From: Leucobacter tenebrionis
GTDB lineage: Bacteria > Actinomycetota > Actinomycetes > Actinomycetales > Microbacteriaceae
Length of the DNA stretch: 64,000 nt
Reading direction: 5' to 3'
Assembly: GCF_019884725.1 (NCBI RefSeq)
Contig: NZ_CP082322.1
Location: forward strand, 744,001 to 808,000
Below, piece after piece: positions 44,277 to 53,416 of this stretch. Both the position numbers and the translations under genes were made by a program. The notes under the pieces are model-generated. The model had not been told where the DNA came from. It saw nothing but the letters and a program-made list of their open reading frames with translations, and searched no databases. The number at the start of each line of letters is the position of its first letter. The stretch's first letter is position 1.

Positions 44277-44921
44277 CTAAGCGGCGGGCCGGAAGAGCGC
44301 CCGCCCGAGGAGCAGCGCCCGATTCCGCAACTCATCTGCGTCGGCGGGCACGAGGCCCGTGCCCATGTCGTACTCATACCCGTCGAAGAACGCGAGGTAG
44401 ATGGCGATCGTATCCTGCACCTCGCCGACCGGTTGCAGCTCGCCGCTCTCGATCCCGGCCTCAATCGCGCCGCGCACGTACGCCTCCCACGACCGGTAGA
44501 CGCGCTCGAGGTGCGGTCTGAGCTCAGGATGCCCGGAGACCGCCGCACCGAAGGCGATCCACATGAAGCTGTGCCCCTGCAGGTCGTCGACCGAGCAGAG
44601 CCGGTCGACGAGGCCTTCGATCCGCTGCCACGCGCCGAGATCCTCGGTTGTGTGTCGGGCGAACTCGGCGAGCAGCCGCTCGCTCAGGTGCCGGATCGCC
44701 TGTGCGAGAAGCTCGTCGCGGGTGTCGAAGTAGTGCTGGATCAGGCCCACCGAAACGCCGGAGCGCTTGCTGACCTCACGCAGACGCACCCCGTCGTAGC
44801 CGTGCACGGCAATGCACTCGGAGGCGGCGGTGAGGATCGTGCGGCGGCGCTCCTCGGCCACCGCGTCGAGCGGAGTCCGCTCGCCCGCCTCTGGGGCGTC
44901 TGCGAATACCGTCGCTGCCAT
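44277..44921 (-). CDS. TetR-family regulator of the catabolic island
   Basis: 214 residues. N-terminal HTH with RLREVSKRSGVSVGLIQHYFDTRDELL (about 50-76), followed by an all-helical ligand domain. The ATG at 44921 has GAGGAG 7 nt upstream; in-frame starts at 44945 and 44972 look less likely. It is the last gene of a nine-gene unit. As the only regulator there it probably senses the transported compound or a breakdown product. BetI-like resemblance in the HTH is suggestive, no more. Confidence 0.88.
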   Translation of the reverse strand: MAATVFADAPEAGERTPLDAVAEERRRTILTAASECIAVHGYDGVRLREVSKRSGVSVGLIQHYFDTRDELLAQAIRHLSERLLAEFARHTTEDLGAWQRIEGLVDRLCSVDDLQGHSFMWIAFGAAVSGHPELRPHLERVYRSWEAYVRGAIEAGIESGELQPVGEVQDTIAIYLAFFDGYEYDMGTGLVPADADELRNRALLLGRALFRPAA

Positions 44922-44973
44922 GGGACACTCCTCATCGGACTTCATTGCGGCGCGCCGGCCGACCGCTTCCACC

Positions 44974-46374
44974 CTACTCGTGCAGGCCGGCGAGGCGAGA
45001 ACCGAGGCGCGCGAAGAGCGAGGTCTTCGCGGCGTCGCTGCGCTCTTCGGACCAATCTGCGAAGGAGAACATGCGGTACATGGCGTGCACGCCCGCCCAG
45101 CGGATCGGCTCGGGCTCCCAGTTGCGGGCCTGCCTGCCTGCCCACGGAAGGGCGCTGTCGCCGCTCCGCTGGCCGAGCACCGCCTCCGCGAGCGTCTTCG
45201 CCGCGAGGTACGCCGAGGTGACGCCGTGGCCGGCGTACCCCTGCGCGTGGCCGAGTCCGCTCGACTCGTCGAAGCGCACCGACGCGCACCAGTCCCTGGT
45301 GACGCCGAGCACCCCGGACCAGGTGTGCGCGATCCCGTGCGGCCTCGTCTCTGGAAGCATCGTGTGCAGCCGCCGTACGAGCGACTCGACGGTCGCGCGG
45401 TCGACCGACCCCGCTCCCCCGGTGCCCGACCGGAAGCGGTACGGGTTGCCCCGGCCGCCGATCAGGATGCGCCCGTCCTCGGTGCGCTGCGCGTAGCTGA
45501 ACACGTGGGCAGCGTCGCTGAAGAGTTCCCGCCCGCTCCACCCGATCTCGTCCCACGTGCTCTGCGGAAGCGGATCGGTGACGATGATCGAGCTGTTGAT
45601 CGGGATGATCCGGCGCGGATCGCGGGCGATGCCCACGGAGTAGCCCTCGGTGCAGCGCAGCACGGCCCGCGCGCGCACGAGACCGCGGGCCGTGCGCGCC
45701 AGACCCGGTTCGATCGCGGTGACGTCGCTCTGCTCCCGGATATCCACGCCGAGGCGCTCGATGACCTCGGCGAGCCCGCGCACGAGACCGCCGGGGTCGA
45801 TCCTTCCGACCACGGGGTAGAACAGCCCGCCGACGGCGCCGTTCACCCGGATGCGCTCAGCGACCTCGGCCGCCGACAGTTCGACGCCCTCGTCGTCCTT
45901 GTAGCCCCACCGGCGATCGCCCGCGAGACGCGCCCGGAGCCGCTGCATCGCCGCCCGGTTGCGGGCGACGACGACGTTGCCGCTGCGGATCGCGTCGGCA
46001 TCGATCGACTCGGCTCGGATGATGTCGAGCACCTCGTCCACGGCCTCGAGCATGCGCCGCTGCAGGCGAACCCCGGCATCGTCCGAGCCGGCGGACTGCG
46101 AGAACACCCTTCGGTTGCCGGGCACGAGCGGGGACAGCCAGCCGGCGTTGCGGCCGGAGGCCCCGTAGCCGGCCGTTTCACGCTCGAGGACCACGATCCT
46201 GAGCGCCGGATCGAGCCGCTTCAGGTGATAGGCGGACCAGAGGCCGGTGAAGCCGGCGCCGACGATGCAGACATCGGCGTCGAGGGTCTCCGACAGCTGC
46301 GGGCGCGACGGATCGACGTGACCGGGGGCGATCCCCCGCGAACGCATCCAGTGGGATATCTCACCGTTCCTCAT
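44974..46374 (-). CDS. FAD-dependent amine/amino acid oxidoreductase (DAO/PuuB-like)
   Basis: 466 residues. FAD-binding dinucleotide motif VCIVGAGFTGLWSAYHL near residue 35 and YGASGRNAGWLSPL near 70 are typical of D-amino acid oxidase/gamma-glutamylputrescine oxidase-type enzymes. The N-terminal NGEISHWMRSRG stretch also occurs in PuuB-like oxidases. It should oxidise a C-N bond of an amine. Substrate is unknown. It is 7 bp after the ABC ATPase gene and belongs to the same transcript. Confidence 0.87.
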   Translation of the reverse strand: MRNGEISHWMRSRGIAPGHVDPSRPQLSETLDADVCIVGAGFTGLWSAYHLKRLDPALRIVVLERETAGYGASGRNAGWLSPLVPGNRRVFSQSAGSDDAGVRLQRRMLEAVDEVLDIIRAESIDADAIRSGNVVVARNRAAMQRLRARLAGDRRWGYKDDEGVELSAAEVAERIRVNGAVGGLFYPVVGRIDPGGLVRGLAEVIERLGVDIREQSDVTAIEPGLARTARGLVRARAVLRCTEGYSVGIARDPRRIIPINSSIIVTDPLPQSTWDEIGWSGRELFSDAAHVFSYAQRTEDGRILIGGRGNPYRFRSGTGGAGSVDRATVESLVRRLHTMLPETRPHGIAHTWSGVLGVTRDWCASVRFDESSGLGHAQGYAGHGVTSAYLAAKTLAEAVLGQRSGDSALPWAGRQARNWEPEPIRWAGVHAMYRMFSFADWSEERSDAAKTSLFARLGSRLAGLHE

Positions 46375-46381
46375 GGCTCGA

Positions 46382-47578
46382 TCACCGTCCGGGCGCGAGC
46401 AGCTGGCTCGTGGCGAGATCCCCGTCTCCGCCGCGCACCGCGCTCTCGTCGTCGGGAACCACCACAGCGCTCTCCGGTCGCCAGCCGACGCGCACGCGGT
46501 CGCCGCGACCGACCGCGAGAGCAGCCTCCGAGCGGGGTGCCCGCACCTCGATCTCCACCCCGTCGTCGGTCCGCACCAGCGAGATCAGCGCCGAGCCCAC
46601 GTAGATCACGTCGGTCACAGTGCCCGCGATGCTGTTCGCAGCCGCGGCCGCGCCGTCGTGCCGGGCTCCCGCCTCCTCCTGCGTGATCGTGAGGTCCTCC
46701 GGACGGAGCACGAGTACTCCGCGGCCGCCCCTGAGCTCGGCGCGGCTCGGGAGCGCGCCATGCCAGCCGAGCCCGTGGCAGCTCCCGTCGGGCTCGGCGA
46801 CGCACGGCAGCAGCACGGATTCACCGATGAAGTCGGCGACGAAGCGCGTCCTCGGCGTCTCGTAGAGCTCGCGGCTCGTGCCGATCTGCTCGATCCCGCC
46901 GTTGTTGTAGACCGCGATGAGGTCGCTCATGACGAGCGCCTCCTCCTGGTCGTGCGTGACATAGACCACGGTCGAGCCGAGGTTGCGGCTGATCCGCATG
47001 ATCTCGATCTGCATCTGCGTGCGCAGCCGTTTGTCGAGGGCGCCGAGCGGTTCGTCCATGAGTAGCAGAGGGGGCTCGAACACGACCGCGCGGGCGAGGG
47101 CGACACGCTGCTGCTGACCGCCGGAGAGCTCGCGCGGCTTGTGCGTCGCCCGGTTGCCCAGCTCGACCATCTCGAGCGCCTCGCGCGCTTTCACGAGCGC
47201 CTCGCGTCGCCGCATCCCCTCCATCTCGAGCGGGAACGCGACGTTCTGCTCGACGGTGAGATGCGGGAACAGGGCGTAGTTCTGGAACACGACACCGATG
47301 CCGCGCCGGTGGGGAGGGATCGACGAGATGTCGCGACCGGCGACCGTGATCGTCCCGCGATCCTGTGCCGCGAACCCGGCGATCATGTTGAGTGTCGTCG
47401 TCTTGCCCGAGCCCGACGGCCCGAGCATCGTGAGGAACGTGCCCGGCTCGAGCGCGAACGACACATCGTCGACCGCTGCCTGAGAGCCGTAGTACTTCGA
47501 GACGCCGCGCACCTCGAGCGCGTATTCGGTTCCGGCCGGGTCGTGCGCGCCCCGCGGGGCGCTCATGCTTGCGGTCAT
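46382..47578 (-). CDS. ABC importer ATPase, PotA type
   Basis: 398 residues. Walker A GPSGSGKTT (near 54), Q-loop VFQNYALFPHLTV, signature LSGGQQQRVALARA and Walker B LLLMDEPLGALD are all intact. The C-terminal TOBE domain (about 290-390) is present. It drives uptake through the adjacent permeases. Start overlaps the PotC-like stop by 4 bp. Such importers commonly take polyamines, opines or related cations; the ligand is unknown. Confidence 0.92.
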   Translation of the reverse strand: MTASMSAPRGAHDPAGTEYALEVRGVSKYYGSQAAVDDVSFALEPGTFLTMLGPSGSGKTTTLNMIAGFAAQDRGTITVAGRDISSIPPHRRGIGVVFQNYALFPHLTVEQNVAFPLEMEGMRRREALVKAREALEMVELGNRATHKPRELSGGQQQRVALARAVVFEPPLLLMDEPLGALDKRLRTQMQIEIMRISRNLGSTVVYVTHDQEEALVMSDLIAVYNNGGIEQIGTSRELYETPRTRFVADFIGESVLLPCVAEPDGSCHGLGWHGALPSRAELRGGRGVLVLRPEDLTITQEEAGARHDGAAAAANSIAGTVTDVIYVGSALISLVRTDDGVEIEVRAPRSEAALAVGRGDRVRVGWRPESAVVVPDDESAVRGGDGDLATSQLLAPGR

Positions 47579-48363
47579 CGGTCGTTTCCCTTCTGGAGTC
47601 GACGCATCGAGACGAGCGCGACGATGGAGAGGACTGTGAGGAACACGCCGACCGCTGCGAGGGTGGGCGTGAGCTGGGTGCGGACCTGAGTCCACATGAA
47701 GACGGGCAGGGTGCGGGTCTGCGCGTCGGTCAGGAAGATCGAGACGACGACCTCGTCCCAACTCATGACGAACGCGAAGAGGGCGCCGGCGAACATCCCC
47801 GGAGCGATGAGCGGCAGCGTGACCCTGCGGAACCGCGTCCACGGGCCGGCCCCCAGGCTCGCGGCCGCTCGCTCGTAGACGGGGTCGAGCTGGGACAGCG
47901 TCGCGGTGACGGTCACCACGACGAACGGCAGGGTGAGCACGCTGTGCGCCAGGATCAGGCCGAGCACCGATCCGTCGAGGTACCACCTCAGGAACAACAC
48001 GTAAGTGCCGATGCCGATGATGACGGGCGGGATGATCATCGGGCTCACGATGAGCGCCGTGATCGGCAGACGCCACTTCGCCGCGACCTTCTGCAGCCCG
48101 AGCGCGGCTGCGGTGCCGACCGAGGTGGCGAGCACCACCGTTCCGACGGCCACCTGCAGGCTCGTGAGGGCCGTCCTGCCCCAGTCCCGCTCCGAGAAGA
48201 TCTGCGCGAACCAGTCGAGCGTCCAGCCGTCGCCGAAGACGCCGAGCACCGAGGAGGCGTTGAACGACATCGGGACCACGATGAGCGTCGGCACCATCAG
48301 GTACACGCCGACGACCGCAGCGAAGGCGCCGAGCAGCACCCAGCGCACCTGCACGCGTTTCAT
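47575..48363 (-). CDS. ABC importer permease, PotC type
   Basis: 262 residues, about six membrane segments, with the EAA-loop sequence ERAAASLGAGPWTRFRRVTLPLIAPG contacting the ATPase. Overlaps both neighbouring genes by 4 bp. Confidence 0.92.
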   Translation of the reverse strand: MKRVQVRWVLLGAFAAVVGVYLMVPTLIVVPMSFNASSVLGVFGDGWTLDWFAQIFSERDWGRTALTSLQVAVGTVVLATSVGTAAALGLQKVAAKWRLPITALIVSPMIIPPVIIGIGTYVLFLRWYLDGSVLGLILAHSVLTLPFVVVTVTATLSQLDPVYERAAASLGAGPWTRFRRVTLPLIAPGMFAGALFAFVMSWDEVVVSIFLTDAQTRTLPVFMWTQVRTQLTPTLAAVGVFLTVLSIVALVSMRRLQKGNDR

Positions 48364-49211
48364 TTCGTACTCCTTCGGGACGTTCCGATCCGCTGCACGG
48401 CGAGCAGCAGAGCCAGCGAGACGAGCGTGCCGACGAGGAGGACGAGGCCGAGCGCGCTCGCCGTTACCGGCCCGTACCTGGTGACCTCCTGCACGATGGT
48501 CTCGCCGATCATCGCGTCCCGCGCGTCGCCGAGCAGCGCGGGCGTGATGTAGAACCCGAGCGAGAGCACCAGCACGAGCACGCAACCCGACAGGACCCCG
48601 GGCAGGCTGAGCGGCAGGAACACCCGGAGGAAGCGGCGGAACGGGCCGGCGCCGAGGCTGCCCGCCGCGCGCAGCACCGAGGGGTCGATCTGCCCCATCG
48701 TCGTCACGAGCGGCAGCACCATGTAGGGCAGCAGCACGTGCACCATGCCGATGAGCACACCCGCCGGGGTGCGGATCAGCTGCAGCGGCTCATCGACCAG
48801 CCCGAGAGCCGCGAGCGCGCCGTTCAGTATCCCCGAGTCCTGCAGCAGACCGACCCACGCGAAGCTCCGCACGAGCAGACTCGTCCAGAACGGCAGGAGC
48901 ACGAGGCCGAGCATGAGGAGCCGCGTGCGCGGCCCCACCCGGGTCAGCACGTAGGCGTACGGGTAGGCGAGCAGCAGGCACAACAGCGTCGTGAGCACGG
49001 CCGTCCGCAGCGTGTTCCAGAGCACGAGGGCGTAGATCGGCGAGGTGAAGATCTCGCGATACGTCTCGATGCCGTCGCGGAAGCTCGTCTGGATCATCAG
49101 GACGAGCGGGACGACGAAGAAGAGCGCGAGCAGGAGCGCGGCGGGGAGGAGCAGCAGCCACCCCGCCCACCGCGCTCCGGCGGGCCGCGCCGTCGTCAGC
49201 TGAGCAGCCAT
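48360..49211 (-). CDS. ABC importer permease, PotB type
   Basis: 283 residues from ATG 49211, which overlaps the binding-protein gene by 16 bp. About six membrane segments and the EAA-loop RAAGSLGAGPFRRFLRVFLPLSLPG are present. Partner of the PotC-like permease. Confidence 0.9.
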   Translation of the reverse strand: MAAQLTTARPAGARWAGWLLLLPAALLLALFFVVPLVLMIQTSFRDGIETYREIFTSPIYALVLWNTLRTAVLTTLLCLLLAYPYAYVLTRVGPRTRLLMLGLVLLPFWTSLLVRSFAWVGLLQDSGILNGALAALGLVDEPLQLIRTPAGVLIGMVHVLLPYMVLPLVTTMGQIDPSVLRAAGSLGAGPFRRFLRVFLPLSLPGVLSGCVLVLVLSLGFYITPALLGDARDAMIGETIVQEVTRYGPVTASALGLVLLVGTLVSLALLLAVQRIGTSRRSTK

Positions 49212-50236
49212 TCCTGGAATTCCCGGTCGACGTCCTCCTGGTGCTCGCCCCACCACTCGTCGTCGATCCCGACGCGGGTGTCGAGGTGGTTGGTCGGACG
49301 GTTCTCGTTCTGCATCACCTCGGGATTCTCGGCGGCCGCCGCGTTCACCGGGCCGTAGTCGCTGAGCGAGGCGAACTCGATCTGCGGATCCTCCTGCAGC
49401 AGGAATCCGAGCGCCTCCTGCGCGTTCTCCGCGTTCGGTGCGCCCTTCGGGATCACCCAGTAGGCGTCGACCTGCAGCCACGAGTCCCAGCTGATGCCGA
49501 CCGGAGCCTCCTTACCGGCGTCGACCGCGCGGCCGACCCAGGCGAGCCCGATCGATGCCTCGCCGGAGGCGAGCAGCTGCTGCGACTGCGCGGAGGTCTC
49601 CCACCATACGATGTCGTCCTTGATCGTGTCGAGCTTGCGCAGCGCGCGGTCGACGTCGAGCGGGAAGAGCTCCTCGGGTGCGACGCCATCGGCGAGCAGG
49701 GCCGCCTCGAGCGCACCGCCCGCGACATGCTTATTGAACATGCGTTTGCCCGGGAATCGCTCGGTGTCGAAGAGGTCCTCCCAAGAGGAGGGCGCGGCTT
49801 CGTACTCGTCGCTCCGGTACGCGAGTACCGTGGCCTCGATGTCCGCCGCAACTCGGTACTCCTGGGCCGCCCCCTCGATGAGCTGATCCCGATCGACCAC
49901 GTCGTAGTCGATCGGCTCGAGGTAGTCGGCGTCCACGGTCGTGCCGAAGTCGTTGGCGACCAGCACGAGATCCCAGGTCGGGCGCTCGCTCTCGACCATG
50001 CTGCGGAGCTGGGCGTAGTCGGTCGGGCTGTCCTCGACGACCTCGATCCCGGTCTCCTCGGCGAACGGCTGGAAGAAGGCCGTCGACTGCGCTTCCTGAT
50101 AGGGACCGCCGTACGAGACGACGGTCATCGTCGTGCTTCCGCCGTCACCGCCGTTGCCGCCGGAGCACGACGTGAGGGCGAGCGCGCCCGCCGCCACGAG
50201 GGCGGTCGCTGAAAGCGCCTTGCTGATGATCTTCAT
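49196..50236 (-). CDS. ABC importer substrate-binding lipoprotein, PotD/PotF-like
   Basis: 346 residues with lipobox ALTSC (Cys24). The mature start TTMTVVSYGGPYQEAQ and the segment WDLVLVANDFGTT resemble family PF13416 binding proteins for polyamine-, opine- or amine-type ligands. ATG 50236 follows AAGGAG by 7 nt. It lies between the oxidoreductase and permease genes, so the ligand is probably the substrate of the linked enzymes. Confidence 0.9.
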   Translation of the reverse strand: MKIISKALSATALVAAGALALTSCSGGNGGDGGSTTMTVVSYGGPYQEAQSTAFFQPFAEETGIEVVEDSPTDYAQLRSMVESERPTWDLVLVANDFGTTVDADYLEPIDYDVVDRDQLIEGAAQEYRVAADIEATVLAYRSDEYEAAPSSWEDLFDTERFPGKRMFNKHVAGGALEAALLADGVAPEELFPLDVDRALRKLDTIKDDIVWWETSAQSQQLLASGEASIGLAWVGRAVDAGKEAPVGISWDSWLQVDAYWVIPKGAPNAENAQEALGFLLQEDPQIEFASLSDYGPVNAAAAENPEVMQNENRPTNHLDTRVGIDDEWWGEHQEDVDREFQEWLLS

Positions 50237-50250
50237 GGTGTTCTCCTTAT

Positions 50251-51648
50251 TCACTCCGTTGTGCCGAAGACTTCTGCCTGCGAACCGGAAGTCGTGTGGG
50301 CAGGATCATGCCCGCCAGAGCGGCGTTCGCGGAGCGCGACGCCCGCGATCCGGGTCCCCTCCGCGGCGACCGCTTCCAGGGAGTAGCCCGCTTCTCCGCG
50401 CGCCGAGCCGACCACCGCGACGCGGTCGCCGGCGAGGCCGACCGCGGCGTCCGAGACGACCCGCTCGTGGGATCCCGCGTCGCCGTAGGCTGCGTGGAGC
50501 GCGAGCTCCTCCGCCGGCCGGCGCGGGCCGACCACGCATATAAGATCCGCGCGGACGCGACGGGGCCTGGAGCGAGGGGCAGATCCGGACCCGTGATCCC
50601 CCTCACGGATCAGGACGCCGGTCGCGCGCGACCAGCCCGTCACCCGCACCACCTGCCGGGCGGGAACCCGCGCCACGACCTCGACACCGAATCGGCCGAG
50701 CTCCTCCGCCACGGCGGCGGCGCGAGGATCGCCGTCGATCACGACCGCGCGTCTGCCAGGCCGCACCCCCTCCAGGGCCGCGAGGCGCAGTGCGCCGTCG
50801 GCGAGAACGACTCCGGGGAGATCGTGACCGGGCACGAGGATCGGAACCTCGTAGCTGCCCGTCGCGAGCACGATGGCTGCGGCGCGCACGTCGTGACGTG
50901 CTTCCCCGCCCGCCTCCACGACGGGGACGAGGCCGTCGATAAGACCGATCGCCGAGCCGCGCAGCACCTCGATGCCGGGATGATCCGCCGCACGACGGAG
51001 CAGGTCACCCACGATCTCCGAAGGGCGTCTCTCGGTGTCTCCGACCCGGATCGGTTCCGTGCGGACGCGGCTCCTGCCACCGAGAAGCTCGTGATCGACA
51101 AGCAGCACGCTCGCGCCCGTGTCGGCGGCTGCGAGCGCGGCCGCCAGTCCGCTCGCGCCGCCGCCGATCACGAGCAGGTCGGTCTCCCGCTCCGAGACGC
51201 GGATGCCGGTGGCACGCGCGACCGCCTCAGCGCTCGGCGCACGGCCGCCCCCGGCGAGCGCGCCGAGCACAGCGCCAGCGAGCTTCGACAGCCGGGGCTG
51301 CCGGGCGAACAGCTTGAACTGGAATCCCGCTTTCAGGAATGGACGCATCAGATCCGCCGCGCGCAGGAGGTCGAAGCCCGCATTCGGGAAGCCGCCCTCT
51401 CGCCGCACGACCTCGCCTCCCCGCACCGGCGTGGTGCACGACACCGTCGCGGGCATGCCATCGATCTTGAGCGGGCAGTCGCCGCACGCCCCGAAGCCGC
51501 AGGTGTAACCACGCGGACGGTGGTACTTGACGCCCCGCGACAGCGTGCGCCGGCCCGTCGCCCGCAGAGCGCCTGCGATCGATTGGCCCTCGCGTGCGGT
51601 CACGCTGCGTCCCTCGAAGGTGAAGCTCAGCTCTCGGTCGGCCGTCAT
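50251..51648 (-). CDS. [2Fe-2S]/FAD-NAD oxidoreductase alpha subunit (sarcosine/opine oxidase type)
   Basis: 465 residues. N-terminal [2Fe-2S] ferredoxin-like domain with ligands C50, C55, C58 and C71 is fused to a pyridine nucleotide-disulphide oxidoreductase-like domain with GGGASG at 162-167. This fusion corresponds to the alpha subunits of heteromeric sarcosine, opine or D-hydroxyproline oxidising enzymes (SoxA-N, HcnA+HcnB, OoxA types). The C-terminal GcvT domain of full-length SoxA is absent. It overlaps the beta-subunit gene by 4 bp. Confidence 0.88.
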   Translation of the reverse strand: MTADRELSFTFEGRSVTAREGQSIAGALRATGRRTLSRGVKYHRPRGYTCGFGACGDCPLKIDGMPATVSCTTPVRGGEVVRREGGFPNAGFDLLRAADLMRPFLKAGFQFKLFARQPRLSKLAGAVLGALAGGGRAPSAEAVARATGIRVSERETDLLVIGGGASGLAAALAAADTGASVLLVDHELLGGRSRVRTEPIRVGDTERRPSEIVGDLLRRAADHPGIEVLRGSAIGLIDGLVPVVEAGGEARHDVRAAAIVLATGSYEVPILVPGHDLPGVVLADGALRLAALEGVRPGRRAVVIDGDPRAAAVAEELGRFGVEVVARVPARQVVRVTGWSRATGVLIREGDHGSGSAPRSRPRRVRADLICVVGPRRPAEELALHAAYGDAGSHERVVSDAAVGLAGDRVAVVGSARGEAGYSLEAVAAEGTRIAGVALRERRSGGHDPAHTTSGSQAEVFGTTE

Positions 51649-52847
51649 CGTTCCTGCTCCAGATCCATATCCACCACGAGGGATCCCTCGCGGATCCAGT
51701 CGCCGGTGCGCGTGCGCTCGATGCTGAACGGGGCCATCCGCCGATCCGTCACGCCCGAGATGATGTGATCGGCGAGCAGCTCTGCCGCTCCCGGCGCTCC
51801 CATGAAGCCGTAGACCCACCCGACGCTGAGCAGCAGGCCCGGGACCTCGGGCACCGGCCCCAGCACGGGGGCGAGGTCGGGGGTCTGGCTCACCGTCCCG
51901 GCCCAGTGCCGCAGCAGGCGCACGCCGGCCAGCGTCGGGAAGAGTCGTACGAATTTCGTCGCGATGTCCTGCAGCACGGTCCAGGTCCCATTGAGACTGG
52001 TGCTCTCGTCTACGCGAGGCAGCTCCGTGCCGCCGACGAACTCCCCGCGTCCCGTCTGGTGGCAGTACCCGAGCAGTTCGAGCGCCGCCACGCCTGGCTT
52101 GAGGAACGGCTTCACCGGCTGCGTGACGATCATCTCGAGCCGCGCGGCGACGAGCGGCATCTCGAGCCCGGCCATGGCGTTGATTTCGAGTGCCTGCCCG
52201 CCCGCGGCGTTGACGACCGCACGGGCGCGCACCTCGCCGGAGCCGGCCGTGCGAATGCCGACGACCGCGTCGCCCTTGAACAGCAGCCCGACGACGGCCT
52301 CGCCCGCGACGACCTGGACGCCGAGTCGCGCCGCGTTCTCGAGGTACGCCGCGACGACCGAGTCATGGTGGGCGAAGCCGGCCTGCTCCTGCAGCACCGC
52401 GCCGCGCACGAGATCCGGATTCGCGGCCGGCAGCACCCGCCTGGCCTCGGCCTCATCGAGCAGCTCGGTGCGGATCCCGAGCCCCGCTTGGAAGCCCTGG
52501 TCGGCGCGACACTGCCGCCACTGCTCCTCAGTCGACGCGACGACGGCGTAACCCGTGCGGTTGAACAGTACGTTCATGCCGAGCTCCTGCGACAGCCCGA
52601 GCCATTTCTGGCGCGACAGCTCGAACAGGTCGCACCACTCGCGCGAGGCGAAGGCCGAGCGGATCAGCTCGCCGTTGCGTCCGCTCGCGCCGCCGCCCGG
52701 CCAGGAGCGGTCGATCACCAGCACGTCCGTGTGGCCGCGCTTCGCGAGTTCGTAGGCGATCGCAACGCCCTGCACTCCGGCGCCGATGATGATCGTGTCG
52801 TAGCCGGCGCGCAGCGGCTCAGATGAGACACCTGGCAGCGCCATCAC
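51645..52847 (-). CDS. FAD-dependent oxidoreductase beta subunit (SoxB/HcnC type)
   Basis: 400 residues. FAD motif IIIGAGVQGVAIAYELAKRG (residues 19-38) and GGGASGRNGELIRSAF resemble sarcosine oxidase beta and HcnC/OoxB subunits, which carry the amine-oxidising site. C-terminal GWVYGFMGAPGAAELLADHI is a usual FAD closing motif. Overlaps genes on both sides by 4 bp. Confidence 0.9.
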   Translation of the reverse strand: MMALPGVSSEPLRAGYDTIIIGAGVQGVAIAYELAKRGHTDVLVIDRSWPGGGASGRNGELIRSAFASREWCDLFELSRQKWLGLSQELGMNVLFNRTGYAVVASTEEQWRQCRADQGFQAGLGIRTELLDEAEARRVLPAANPDLVRGAVLQEQAGFAHHDSVVAAYLENAARLGVQVVAGEAVVGLLFKGDAVVGIRTAGSGEVRARAVVNAAGGQALEINAMAGLEMPLVAARLEMIVTQPVKPFLKPGVAALELLGYCHQTGRGEFVGGTELPRVDESTSLNGTWTVLQDIATKFVRLFPTLAGVRLLRHWAGTVSQTPDLAPVLGPVPEVPGLLLSVGWVYGFMGAPGAAELLADHIISGVTDRRMAPFSIERTRTGDWIREGSLVVDMDLEQER

Positions 52848-53179
52848 TCGGCCCCGTTCTGCTGGGCGCTCTCCGCTGAGCCATCCGCGTCAGCGTCGTG
52901 AGCGTCGCGCGCCACGAGCATCCCGAGCGGCACCGGAACGACGGGGATCCTGGCGGCCGGGCGCCGCTGCTCCCCCGCGCGCTCGACACCCCGATCGGCG
53001 AGCAGGCGCTGCACGAGCGGCGAGCAGAACTTGCCCTGGCAAGCGCCCATGTAGACGGCGGTGGCCCGCTTGATCGTCTCGGGGTCGGTATGGCCGTGAT
53101 CGATCGCATCCTCGATGTCACCGACGGTGACGTCGTGGCAAGGGCAGATCACCGCCCTGCGTGCCTCATTGCGTGCCAT
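52844..53179 (-). CDS. BFD-like [2Fe-2S] protein, small subunit
   Basis: 111 residues. Cluster ligands C12, C14, C47 and C52 follow the BFD pattern CxC-(x32)-CxxxxC. The last 45 residues are polar with no fold. In related oxidoreductases a BFD domain links the flavin subunits as an electron carrier. First gene of the nine-gene unit. ATG 53179 is used; an in-frame GTG at 53188 is the alternative. Confidence 0.85.
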   Translation of the reverse strand: MARNEARRAVICPCHDVTVGDIEDAIDHGHTDPETIKRATAVYMGACQGKFCSPLVQRLLADRGVERAGEQRRPAARIPVVPVPLGMLVARDAHDADADGSAESAQQNGAE

Positions 53180-53220
53180 GCTTCCCACTTCGCCATCGAC
53201 GCGGTCATTCGAACATCACC

Positions 53221-53248
53221 ATAATACAAACTTATTGCCTTCATGCAA
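53221..53248 (-). promoter_or_regulatory. Promoter of the catabolic island
   Basis: On the minus strand: -35 TTGCAT (53243-53248), 16-bp spacer, -10 TATTAT (53221-53226). The repeated halves GTTTGCAT and GTTTGTAT, about two helical turns apart, are candidate TetR operator elements. The local AT content is higher than around it. Confidence 0.6.
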
Positions 53249-53399
53249 ACGGGTCCGTCGACATCGGCGCGCGTTCCCTTTGACAGCCTCAGGAAGCGAG
53301 GAACAGACTTCCAAAGAACGCAGGGCGGGCTCGGAGAGCGAGATTCGCGCTCAGGGAGCACGCCGAGGCAGCCGCCCGGGGTGCCGCTCCCCGGGTATC

Positions 53400-53411
53400 T
53401 CGAAGGGAACG
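53400..53411. terminator. Right arm of a probably split bidirectional terminator
   Basis: TCGAAGGGAACG, 6 bp beyond the dapF stop, is the exact reverse complement of 44240-44251. Confidence 0.5.
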
Positions 53412-53416
53412 AAAGC

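Noticed and set aside
44812-46686. 624-codon plus-strand frame across the FAD oxidoreductase gene
   Set aside because: Antisense shadow in GC-rich DNA. The minus-strand gene has clear FAD motifs.
44277-53188. Mobile-element origin of the island by IS or integrase
   Set aside because: No integrase, transposase, tRNA target or obvious direct repeat at the edges. Only the split-terminator arms suggest insertion.
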